DNA of 64,000 bases from Actinopolyspora halophila DSM 43834 (lineage in GTDB: Bacteria; Actinomycetota; Actinomycetes; Mycobacteriales; Pseudonocardiaceae). The notes beneath the pieces are model-generated. The model saw only the letters and a program-made list of their open reading frames with translations, was not told the origin of the DNA and ran no database searches. Both the position numbers and the translations under genes were made by a program. Positions within the stretch are counted from its first letter, which is position 1, and each line of letters opens with the position of its first letter. This document shows, piece by piece, positions 53,737-61,377 of the stretch. The stretch covers positions 4,637,352-4,701,351 of the forward strand of contig NZ_AQUI01000002.1 in NCBI RefSeq assembly GCF_000371785.1, in the 5' to 3' direction.

Positions 53737-54375
53737 ATGTCCGATGCGCGGTTTCCGCGCTCGACGCGGACGACGGCCGGGGTGCTGGCCGCGTTCCTCG
53801 CGTTGGGGGCCGCCGGGGTCACCGGCACCGTGCTTTCCGACTCGATCTCGCGGCCGTCGGGGCGGACCGACCGGCTCGACGAGACGCCCCGGAGCGGGGT
53901 GGCCGGTTCCGCCGCTCTCCGGATCGACGTGTTGTTCGAGCAGGCGGGCTGGCCCTCACCACGACTTCCGGCCGAAACGTCACGGCTGCCCGAGCTCTGG
54001 ACGCGGACGGGGGCCGAGAACTCCCCGGCGAATCCGTCGGCCGGAAGCATGCGGGGGGCCACCGGGGTGGTGCGTGATTTCTACCGGCTGCTGGGCACCG
54101 ATCCCGTACGTGCGCTGAGCCTGGTCTCGACGAGCCTCACGGACCGCCAGCGCGTCCGGATAGCACACGGCTGGCGTGCGCTGAGCTCGGTCAGGCCGCA
54201 CGAGATCGTCCCGACCAGGAACGGAGAAGTACTGGCCACCGTCGCGGCACGCGACGACGCGGGAACCAGCATCGCGCTGCGGTACTCGTTCTCGGTCACC
54301 CGCGGCAGCGACCCGCGGATCTCCCGGGTGAGACTGCGGGCGGCTCGGCTGCAGCGCACCGATGAGCAGGGCTGA
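53737..54375 (+). CDS. Membrane-anchored protein with C-terminal ectodomain
   Basis: 212 aa from ATG 53737. N-terminal membrane helix (TAGVLAAFLALGAAGVTGTVLSD), then a linker and a C-terminal domain: GVVRDFYRLLGTDPVRALSLVSTSL, VRPHEIVPTRNGEVLATVAARDDAGTSIALRYSFSVTRG, ISRVRLRAARL. Helix-then-antiparallel-strand order is like the ectodomains of the previous gene and of the second kinase downstream. Family not recognised. Confidence 0.6.
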   Translation: MSDARFPRSTRTTAGVLAAFLALGAAGVTGTVLSDSISRPSGRTDRLDETPRSGVAGSAALRIDVLFEQAGWPSPRLPAETSRLPELWTRTGAENSPANPSAGSMRGATGVVRDFYRLLGTDPVRALSLVSTSLTDRQRVRIAHGWRALSSVRPHEIVPTRNGEVLATVAARDDAGTSIALRYSFSVTRGSDPRISRVRLRAARLQRTDEQG

Positions 54376-54877
54376 CTCGTCGAGCGGAGGACCCCGTCTC
54401 ACCGATGTTCCCCGTTCTCCCGCGTCGGAAGACGGCCGCCGAGCCGGAAGCTACCGCGCGACGACCGTCACACGCGCTTCCGTCCCGGCGTACGCGGCTT
54501 TCACGCACGAAAACGGGACGGCTACCGCCGGAACACGTTCCGGCCGGTATTCTCACAACGATGCGGCAACGACCGCCACATCTCCGGTACCTGTCGGTCC
54601 GGGACGAGTGGGTGGGATCCGCCGTCGACACGAGCGCAGCGACACCAGCCGTGCTCCACCGATTTCGAGAACTTCGGGCCGCGACCGGTTCCCCGTGGAC
54701 TAAGCTGCCGCATCACGGGCGGTCGACTTCGGTAGCCGACCGGGTCCGCACAGTGAACGTGTACATGTCGGAGGGCCGCACACGGCCCGCGAAAAATCCA
54801 CCGATCCCGACGAACCACCGGACCGGCACCGCCGGCTCGGCAGGGAGCGGGACCGAGAGCAGTACGGGGAGACGTCG
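54376..54877. other. Upstream region of first kinase, no convincing gene
   Basis: About 500 bp. An open frame ends at 54881, overlapping the kinase start by GTGA, but its peptide has no recognisable fold or supported start, so I do not call it. No strong repeats seen. Confidence 0.4.
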
Positions 54878-56353
54878 GTGAGCGACGAAGGTCGCCTGGT
54901 CGCCGGACGCTACCGGGTGCAGCGGCGCATCGGCAGCGGCGCGATGGGTGTTGTGTGGGAGTGTGTCGACGAACGCCTGCAGCGCACGGTCGCGGTCAAG
55001 CAACTGGTGATGCAACCCGGTCTGGACGCGGCCGAGGCGGAAGAAGCACGGCAACGGGCGATGCGCGAAGGGCGCATAGCGGCGAGGTTGCAGCACCCGC
55101 ACGCGGTGTCCGTCTACGACGTGGCCGAGGAGGAGGGGCAACCCGTCCTCGTGATGGAGTACCTGCCCTCCACGAGCCTGGCCTCGATGATGTCCGAGCA
55201 CGGCCCGCTGCCGCCACGTGAGGTCGCCCGCATCGGCGCCCAGGTGGCGGACGCCCTCGGTGCCGCGCACGCGGTCGGGGTGGTCCACAGGGACATCAAA
55301 CCGGGAAACGTCCTGCTCGGCGAGGACGGCACGGTCAAGATCACGGACTTCGGTATCTCGCGGGCGCAGGGAGACATCTCGGTCACCCAGACCGGGATGC
55401 TGGCGGGGACCCCCGCCTATCTGTCCCCCGACGTCGCGTGCGGCAAGGAACCCAGCGGGGCTTCCGACGTGTTCTCCCTCGGGGCCACGCTCTACGCCGC
55501 CGTCGAGGGGCATCCGCCGTTCGGGCAGAGCGAGAACACCCTCGCGCTGCTGCACGCCGTGGCCGCGGGCAAGGTCGAGCCCCCGCAGCAGGCGGGCCCG
55601 ATGGCCGACCCGCTCATGGCCATGTTGCGGGCCAACAACGAGGACCGACCGGACATGGCCCAGGTCAGGCAGATGTTGCAGACCGTGTCCGAGGGCCAGG
55701 CCGTGACCTCGGTCCCGAGCAGACCCGTTCCCATCCAGCCCGCGATGTCCCCGGGCACGGCAGCGGCCACCGAAGCCGTACCCGCGAACAACGACGGCGG
55801 GACCATGGTCGCCGGTTCCTCCCAGGAGGACGACCTCTACAGCGGCGGCGACACCCGCGCGGCCAACGCCTACCTCGGCTCGGACACCCGGGCGGACGCG
55901 GCGGTGAACAAGCGGCGTGGCAAGGGACCGCTGGTGGCCGCGGGCGTGCTGCTCGTCGCGGCCGTCGCGGCGGGGATCCTGGTCGTGACCTCGTTACTCG
56001 GCAACGACGGCGAGGCTGACCGGGTCACTCCAGCGGGCGGGGAGACCAGCAGCGAGCTCGCCCCCACCTCCACGACCACCACGGAGCAGACCACCTCGGA
56101 GCCGCAGTGGGACGAGCGCACCGAGGACGAGGACTACTACGAGACCACCCGGACGCAGGAGACCACGGAGGAAGAGGAGACCAGCACGACCGATCCACTG
56201 CCGGAAACCTCCGATTCGGATCCGACCTCCACCAGCGAGTCGGAGGACACGGACACGACGGCGACCACCACCACGGATACGGGTACGAGTACCAGCGCCG
56301 TCACCGAGGAGCAGACCGGTTCTCTGAACGACACAGGCCCCGGCACCGAGTGA
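54878..56353 (+). CDS. Membrane Ser/Thr protein kinase 1
   Basis: 491 aa from GTG 54878. Hanks-type kinase domain: IGSGAMGVVWECVD (Gly loop), VAVKQL (Lys41), HRDIKPGNVLL (catalytic loop), ITDFGIS (metal), LAGTPAYLSPDVA (activation/P+1 loop). A juxtamembrane stretch, one membrane helix (VAAGVLLVAAVAAGILVVTSLL, about residues 350-372) and a 115-residue Thr/Ser/Glu-rich extracellular tail without a folded domain follow. The sensor input is therefore unclear. Its neighbour at 56485 is a tandem paralogue. Confidence 0.92.
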   Translation: MSDEGRLVAGRYRVQRRIGSGAMGVVWECVDERLQRTVAVKQLVMQPGLDAAEAEEARQRAMREGRIAARLQHPHAVSVYDVAEEEGQPVLVMEYLPSTSLASMMSEHGPLPPREVARIGAQVADALGAAHAVGVVHRDIKPGNVLLGEDGTVKITDFGISRAQGDISVTQTGMLAGTPAYLSPDVACGKEPSGASDVFSLGATLYAAVEGHPPFGQSENTLALLHAVAAGKVEPPQQAGPMADPLMAMLRANNEDRPDMAQVRQMLQTVSEGQAVTSVPSRPVPIQPAMSPGTAAATEAVPANNDGGTMVAGSSQEDDLYSGGDTRAANAYLGSDTRADAAVNKRRGKGPLVAAGVLLVAAVAAGILVVTSLLGNDGEADRVTPAGGETSSELAPTSTTTTEQTTSEPQWDERTEDEDYYETTRTQETTEEEETSTTDPLPETSDSDPTSTSESEDTDTTATTTTDTGTSTSAVTEEQTGSLNDTGPGTE

Positions 56354-56484
56354 GTCGCTTCGCCAACCGCCTTGCGAGGGCTCGTCGTTCACGCAGTACG
56401 GTTGGAGCCGTCGTGTGACGCTGGCTCGTCCGCGGGCCCACCCAGTCCATCCAGTCACCGACACCGCCAGTACCGGGGAGAGCT

Positions 56485-58143
56485 GTGAGCGACGAAGGTC
56501 GTCTGATCGCGGGACGCTACCGGCTGCACAAGAGCATCGGCAGCGGTGCGATGGGGGTGGTTTGGCGCGCGGTCGACGAGCGCCTGCAGCGCACCGTCGC
56601 GGTCAAGCAGTTGTTGCTGCAGCAGGGGCACACCGAGGCCGAAACGAGGGAAGCACGCGAGCGCTCGATGCGCGAGGGTCGCATCGCGGCCCGGCTGCAG
56701 CACCAGAACGCCATCGCCGTTTTCGACGTGGCCGAGGAGGACGGGCAACCCGTCCTCGTGATGGAGTACCTCCCCTCCACCAGTCTGGCCTCGCGGATCT
56801 CCGACGGCGGGCTGCTGCCCCCGATCGAGGCCGCGGGCATCGGAGCGCAGGTCGCCGGGGCGCTGGCGGCCGCGCACCTGGCCGGGATCGTGCACCGGGA
56901 CCTGAAGCCGGGCAACATTCTGATCGGCGAGGACGGCACCTCCAAGATCACCGACTTCGGTATCTCGCGCGCCGTGGGCGACGTGGCCGTGACCAAGAGC
57001 GGGATCCTCGCCGGAACCCCGGCCTACCTCTCACCCGAGGTGGCGCTGGGGCGGGACCCCGCTCCCGCCTCGGACGTGTTCTCCCTCGGTTCCACCCTCT
57101 ACGCCGCCATCGAGGGACATCCGCCGTTCGGGGTGGACGACAACGCCATCAGCCTGCTCCACCGGGTTTCCCGCGGCCAGGTGGAGTACCCGCGTCACGC
57201 GGGCCCGATGGCCCCCGCGCTGATGGAACTGCTGCGCGCCGATCCGGTGGAACGTCCCACCATGGCGCAGGCCAGGGACATACTGCAGGCCGTGCACGAC
57301 GGCAGACCCCTCCCCGGTGTCCAAAGCAGACCGCACCCCTCGGCACCACCCCACCCCGGCGGGAACCACGCCCCGCCGCCCTCGCCGGGGATGATGGGCC
57401 CCTCCGCTCCGCCCGGGCCTTCGCAGCAACCTCCCGCGGCGGCTCGACAGCAGCAGGCCACCGCAGCCGCCCCCACTGCCTCTCCCGCCGGTTCTCCCGC
57501 AGCGGCGAGTCCGCCCACGCGGGTGGGCTCCCCGGCCCGCAGCGGAGCTGATTCCCCCCGGGTCAGGCGTGCGCTCATCGGATGGGCCGTGGCCGTACTG
57601 CTGGCTGCCGTGGTCGGAATACTGGTCGCCAACGCCGTCTCCTCGGAGAGCGGGGACGGTTCGCAAGCGGTTTCCGCCGGAACACGGAGCACTTCCGGGA
57701 ACGAATCCGGCTCGGCGAACGCGGCCGAATCCGCCACGAGCGCGAAGAGCACCACCGCCGAGAGCACGAGCTCCACGTCCGCCGAGTCCGAGACCACCGA
57801 CAGTTCTTCGACGACTTCCTCGACCCCGAGGTCCGTTTCGGACGACCAGCTGGCCCGAACCGTACGAACCTACTTCGCGAAGGTGACCGAGGACACCGAC
57901 GCGGCGTGGAAGATGCTCGGCCCGGAGCTCAAGTCGGTGGGCCAGGACACCTACGAGGACTTCTGGGAGTCCATCGAGGATGTACGCATCGTGAGCGGAC
58001 CACGGGTGATCGGCGACGACCAGGTACAGGCCGTACTGCGCTACGAGCGGGAGGACGGCAAGAACAGCACCGAGAAACACGTTCTCGGCATGATCGTCAG
58101 GGACGGAACGCCGCTGATCAACACCGACAGCGGGACCAGCTGA
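56485..58143 (+). CDS. Membrane Ser/Thr protein kinase 2, with ectodomain
   Basis: 552 aa from GTG 56485. Kinase domain nearly identical in plan to kinase 1 (MSDEGRLIAGRYRLHKSIGS, VAVKQL, HRDLKPGNILI, ITDFGIS, LAGTPAYLSPEVA). A Pro/Ala-rich juxtamembrane region is followed by a membrane helix (ALIGWAVAVLLAAVVGILVAN), a Ser/Thr linker and a folded C-terminal ectodomain of about 95 residues (QLARTVRTYFAKVTEDTDAAWKMLG through KHVLGMIVRDG). It arose by tandem duplication with kinase 1 and has kept or gained a sensor domain. Confidence 0.92.
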   Translation: MSDEGRLIAGRYRLHKSIGSGAMGVVWRAVDERLQRTVAVKQLLLQQGHTEAETREARERSMREGRIAARLQHQNAIAVFDVAEEDGQPVLVMEYLPSTSLASRISDGGLLPPIEAAGIGAQVAGALAAAHLAGIVHRDLKPGNILIGEDGTSKITDFGISRAVGDVAVTKSGILAGTPAYLSPEVALGRDPAPASDVFSLGSTLYAAIEGHPPFGVDDNAISLLHRVSRGQVEYPRHAGPMAPALMELLRADPVERPTMAQARDILQAVHDGRPLPGVQSRPHPSAPPHPGGNHAPPPSPGMMGPSAPPGPSQQPPAAARQQQATAAAPTASPAGSPAAASPPTRVGSPARSGADSPRVRRALIGWAVAVLLAAVVGILVANAVSSESGDGSQAVSAGTRSTSGNESGSANAAESATSAKSTTAESTSSTSAESETTDSSSTTSSTPRSVSDDQLARTVRTYFAKVTEDTDAAWKMLGPELKSVGQDTYEDFWESIEDVRIVSGPRVIGDDQVQAVLRYEREDGKNSTEKHVLGMIVRDGTPLINTDSGTS

Positions 58144-58206
58144 CGACCTCCGGTGGCCGGACCGTCCGAGCGGGAGGGTCCCGCGCGGGCAACCGCGGGC
58201 ACGGGA

Positions 58207-59097
58207 TCAACCGACCACTTCGGAAAGCGCTTCCAACAGAATCCGCGTGCTGGACAACCGCGCCACCGACTCCCGCACCGCGACGTGGATCCGCCGAACA
58301 GGCTCCGGTTTGCGCAGCGAGCGCACCGCGACGTTCGGATGGACCGGGTCCAGGCCGAGTCGCGGGATCAGCGACACCCCCAGCCCGGCGGCGACGAACC
58401 CCTGCGCGGCCTGCGGACTGTCCGGTTCCAGCGTGACGTTGGGCGTGATTCCCGCGGCGGCGAAAGCGTCCTGGAGCGATTCGGCGCAGGGACCCTGCGT
58501 GAACGACTCCTGGACCCACGACTCCCCGGCCAGGCTGCCGAGGTCGACGGGGTCCTCCGCGCCCAGCGGATGCCCTTCCGGAAGCACGAGCCGGTAGGGG
58601 TCGTCGACCAGGTGCGTCACGCGAATCCCGCTGAGCGAGGGAACCTCCCGGCCGACCACGAACACGCCCACATCGGCCGCCCCCGCGACGAGCTGTTCCA
58701 GCAAGCCGTCCTCACGCATGCCCAGGTCGAGCCGCACATCGGAGCAACGCGCGCGGAATCCGGCCACGGCAGGAGGTATCAGGGCGACGCCGGCGCTCTG
58801 GAAGAAGCGGACCCGAAGCACCCCGGTACGCCCCGCCCGTCGTTCCACCAGCTCGGCCTCGGTCTCCGTCAGGATCTCGGACAGCTTTCCCGCCCGCTCG
58901 GCGAGCATGGTGCCCACCTCCGTGGGGCGAAGCCCGCGCCCGGCCTTCTCGAACAACGGCAGGCCCGCCTCGCGTTCCAGAACACCGAGCTGCTGACTGA
59001 TGGCCGAGGGCGTGTAGCCGAGGTTGTCCGCCGCCGCGCTCACCGAACCGCTGTTGACCACCGCGCGCAGTACCTGCATTCGCCGGACATCCAACAC
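58207..59097 (-). CDS. LysR-family transcriptional regulator
   Basis: 296 aa from GTG 59097. Typical LysR winged helix MQVLRAVVNSGSVSAAADNLGYTPSAISQQLGVLEREAGLPLFEKAGRGLRPT, given for position (about residues 7-60), then a periplasmic-binding-protein-like effector domain. It diverges from an EamA transporter gene with about 70 bp between starts, the usual arrangement of a LysR regulator with its target. Confidence 0.9.
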   Translation of the reverse strand: MLDVRRMQVLRAVVNSGSVSAAADNLGYTPSAISQQLGVLEREAGLPLFEKAGRGLRPTEVGTMLAERAGKLSEILTETEAELVERRAGRTGVLRVRFFQSAGVALIPPAVAGFRARCSDVRLDLGMREDGLLEQLVAGAADVGVFVVGREVPSLSGIRVTHLVDDPYRLVLPEGHPLGAEDPVDLGSLAGESWVQESFTQGPCAESLQDAFAAAGITPNVTLEPDSPQAAQGFVAAGLGVSLIPRLGLDPVHPNVAVRSLRKPEPVRRIHVAVRESVARLSSTRILLEALSEVVG

Positions 59098-59169
59098 ATC
59101 CCGGACTTTACAGCAGAGCTGAAAGGTCAGTGAAGCAAAATCCACTTGTCCTAATCGGTAGGGCCCAGC

Positions 59170-60183
59170 ATGGTGGTTGCCGGGCTGAGCCGCCCGCGGA
59201 GCACGATCGTGGAGGAGATCTTGAACAACCGCGCCAATTACGTGCGGCTGATCGTTCTCGCCCTGCTGTGGGGAGCGAGCTTTCTGTTCATCAAGGTGGG
59301 GCTGCAAGCGCTGTCCCCGACCCAGGTGGCGTTCGCGCGGATCGCTCTCGGCGCCGTGGTGCTGATAGCGCTGTGCGTGCTCGGCGGTGGGCGTCTGATC
59401 GGGTTCGGCTCGGCGGAAGCACGCGGTCTGTGGCGGACCATCGCCGTGGCAGCGGTGTTCGGCAACGTAGCGCCCTGGATCCTGTTCGGGATCGGTGAAC
59501 GCACCGTGGACTCGGGGCTCACCGGCGTGCTCAACGCGACAACACCACTGTGGACCGTCCTTTTCGGCCTGCTCTACGGAACGGAGCGCTCACTGCCCAC
59601 TGCCCGCCTGCTCGGACTGCTGACCGGGTTCTCCGGGGTCGTGGTGATCCTGGCACCGTGGCAGGGTGCCGGTGGGCTGCTCGGCTGGGGAGTGCTCGCC
59701 TGCCTCGCGGCAGCAGCCAGTTACGGCATCAGCTTCGTCTACATAGGTCGGAGCCTCAACGGTACCGGCCTGTCCGGACGCCCGCTGCCCCCGCTCACGG
59801 TGGCCGCCATGCAGATGACGGCCGCCACCGGAATCGCGCTGTTCACGCTGCCGGTCGGCGGGCTGACACCGATCGAGCCCGCCCCGCTTCCGCTGCTGGC
59901 GGTGGCGATGCTCGGGGTGTTCGGCACCGGACTCGCCTTCGCGCTGCACATCCGGATCATCTCCGACGAGGGGGCCACCACCGCGTCCACGGTGACCTAC
60001 CTGATGCCCGCCGTCTCGGTGGTGCTCGGTTGGCTGATCCTCGACGAGAGCTTCGGCCCTCGCATGCTCGCCGGTATGGTCGTCGTACTGCTCGGGGTGG
60101 CGCTGAGCAGGACCAAGGTACGCGACTCACGCGGGAGGAACCGCGCGGCCGGCGCCGAACCGAGCGAACCCGCCCGCAGCTGA
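59170..60183 (+). CDS. EamA/DMT-family transporter
   Basis: 337 aa. Ten membrane helices in two EamA repeats: first begins LIVLALLWGASFLFIKVGLQALSPTQVAFARI, second GVLACLAAAASYGISFVYIGRS. The C-terminal helix pair AVSVVLGWLILDESFGPRMLAGMVVVLLGVAL is characteristic. Probably exports a metabolite under control of the divergent LysR protein. ATG 59170 is taken; a start at GTG/ATG near 59200 would trim an unconserved N-terminus. Confidence 0.88.
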   Translation: MVVAGLSRPRSTIVEEILNNRANYVRLIVLALLWGASFLFIKVGLQALSPTQVAFARIALGAVVLIALCVLGGGRLIGFGSAEARGLWRTIAVAAVFGNVAPWILFGIGERTVDSGLTGVLNATTPLWTVLFGLLYGTERSLPTARLLGLLTGFSGVVVILAPWQGAGGLLGWGVLACLAAAASYGISFVYIGRSLNGTGLSGRPLPPLTVAAMQMTAATGIALFTLPVGGLTPIEPAPLPLLAVAMLGVFGTGLAFALHIRIISDEGATTASTVTYLMPAVSVVLGWLILDESFGPRMLAGMVVVLLGVALSRTKVRDSRGRNRAAGAEPSEPARS

Positions 60184-60266
60184 CCCGGCGAGCGTCATCG
60201 GCACCCGGCCACTCACATCCACCCTGCCCACCGACAGGAGCACGGGTTTTCGGATCGCGCGTCGGA

Positions 60267-60286
60267 AACGTTTCGCGCGAAACGTT
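60267..60286. promoter_or_regulatory. 20-bp perfect palindrome, core GTTTCGCGCGAAAC
   Basis: AACGTTTCGC followed by its exact reverse complement, 84 bp past the EamA gene. Shares an 18-bp identical core with the palindrome at 47256-47277. Confidence 0.7.
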
Positions 60287-60334
60287 CTCTCTTGAACGGA
60301 TCCAGCGACAGGAGCTCCCAGCTTGAGGGCTCCG

Positions 60335-60515
60335 CCCCGACACGAGCGCTTACGAGCCTGCGCAGTCGGCACCGCCGAAGGATACCGTGCTCTGAGCCTG
60401 CGCAGTCGGCACCGTCACGAGCAGCCCGAGCCGCTACGAAAACCCGGACAGGAACTCCCAACAGAAGCGGCGCACCAACGCAGGTGCTTACGAGCCTACG
60501 CAGCCCAACCGACCG
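60335..60515. repeat. Three copies of the GAGCCTRCGCAG module
   Basis: GCTTACGAGCCTGCGCAGTC near 60348, CTCTGAGCCTGCGCAGTCGG near 60390, and GCTTACGAGCCTACGCAG at 60486-60503. The same module precedes structured repeat copy 2b (29306) and, in part, copy 2a (29118). The third copy leads directly into structured repeat copy 5. Confidence 0.65.
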
Positions 60516-60517
60516 CG

Positions 60518-60608
60518 GGTTCCCAGTCGAGGGTCTCGCGAGGACAGCCTCGACGTTGGTGCCTACCCGATGTCGAGGATCGGAGCAGCGAGACCCCGAC
60601 TGAGGTTC
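60518..60608. repeat. Structured intergenic repeat, copy 5
   Basis: Outer stem CAGTCG...GGGTCTCGC (60524-60539) pairs with GCGAGACCCCGACTG (60588-60602), one bulged A; inner stem CCTCGAC (60548-60554)/GTCGAGG (60572-60578); apex TTGGTGCCTACCC, lacking the full GTAG-CTAC. It fills the convergent gap between the EamA transporter and the LuxR regulator. Confidence 0.78.
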
Positions 60609-60659
60609 CGCCAAGTGACCACCCAAGCAACAGGACCCACCCACACTCCCCCCTCCCCT

Positions 60660-61364
60660 TCAAATCAGGCGGCGATCGGAGGCCCACTTGGACAGCTCGT
60701 ACCGGTTCGACAGCTGCGTCTTGCGCAGGACGCTGGAGACGTGCGTTTCGACCGTCTTCACCGAGATGAACAGCTCTGATCCGATCTCGCGGTAGGAGTA
60801 GCCGCGTGCGAGCAGCCGCAGCACCTCGCGTTCCCTGCGGGTCAGCTGGTCCAGTTCGGGGTCCCCGACCGGGGCGGAGTTCGGTCCCTCCGCGAAGGCG
60901 TCCAGCACGAAGCCCGCCAGCCGGGGTGAGAACACGGCGTCCCCGTCGGAGACCCGGCAGATCGAGTCGGCCAGCTCCCGCCCGGAGATCGTTTTGGTGA
61001 CGTAACCGCGCGCACCACCGCGGATCGTCGTGATGACGTCCTCGGCCGCGTCGGAGACGGACAGCGCGAGGAAAACCACTCCGGGACACCGCTCGCGCAG
61101 CCGTCGCAGCACCTCGACACCACCGCCGTCCGGCATGTGCACGTCCAACAGCACCACATCGGGCCGCAGGTGCTCGATCCCGGCCACGGCCTCGGCCACC
61201 GAGCCGGCTTCGCCGATCACCCGCACCCTGTCGTCGGCCGTGCCCAGTTCGGCGCGAACACCGGTGCGGAACAGCGCGTGGTCGTCGACGATGTAGACCC
61301 GCACCGCGGACCGCTCCCGTTCCGTCCCCCGGGGTTCCGGGGATCCGTCGTGCTCTTCGGTCAT
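60660..61364 (-). CDS. LuxR/NarL-family response regulator
   Basis: 234 aa from ATG 61364 with AAGGAG upstream. Receiver domain: VRVYIVDDHALFRTGVRAEL, phosphorylated Asp in VVLLDVHMPDGGG, ALSVSD and TKTIS (conserved Lys). C-terminal LuxR helix-turn-helix: LTRREREVLRLLARGYSYREIGSELFISVKTVETHVSSVLRK (position about 165-210). It lies 13 bp downstream of its PspC-histidine kinase. Confidence 0.94.
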   Translation of the reverse strand: MTEEHDGSPEPRGTERERSAVRVYIVDDHALFRTGVRAELGTADDRVRVIGEAGSVAEAVAGIEHLRPDVVLLDVHMPDGGGVEVLRRLRERCPGVVFLALSVSDAAEDVITTIRGGARGYVTKTISGRELADSICRVSDGDAVFSPRLAGFVLDAFAEGPNSAPVGDPELDQLTRREREVLRLLARGYSYREIGSELFISVKTVETHVSSVLRKTQLSNRYELSKWASDRRLI

Positions 61365-61377
61365 GGCTCGAGCTCCT

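Noticed and set aside
54405-54881. ORF ending in a GTGA overlap with kinase 1
   Set aside because: The overlap is suggestive, but the peptide is basic and low in hydrophobic core residues, has no supported start or recognisable domain, and shadows of this size are common at this GC content.
58130-58184. Terminator after kinase 2
   Set aside because: GCGGGACC can pair with GGTCCCGC 39 nt away, but the loop is long and includes the stop codon region; not convincing as a terminator.
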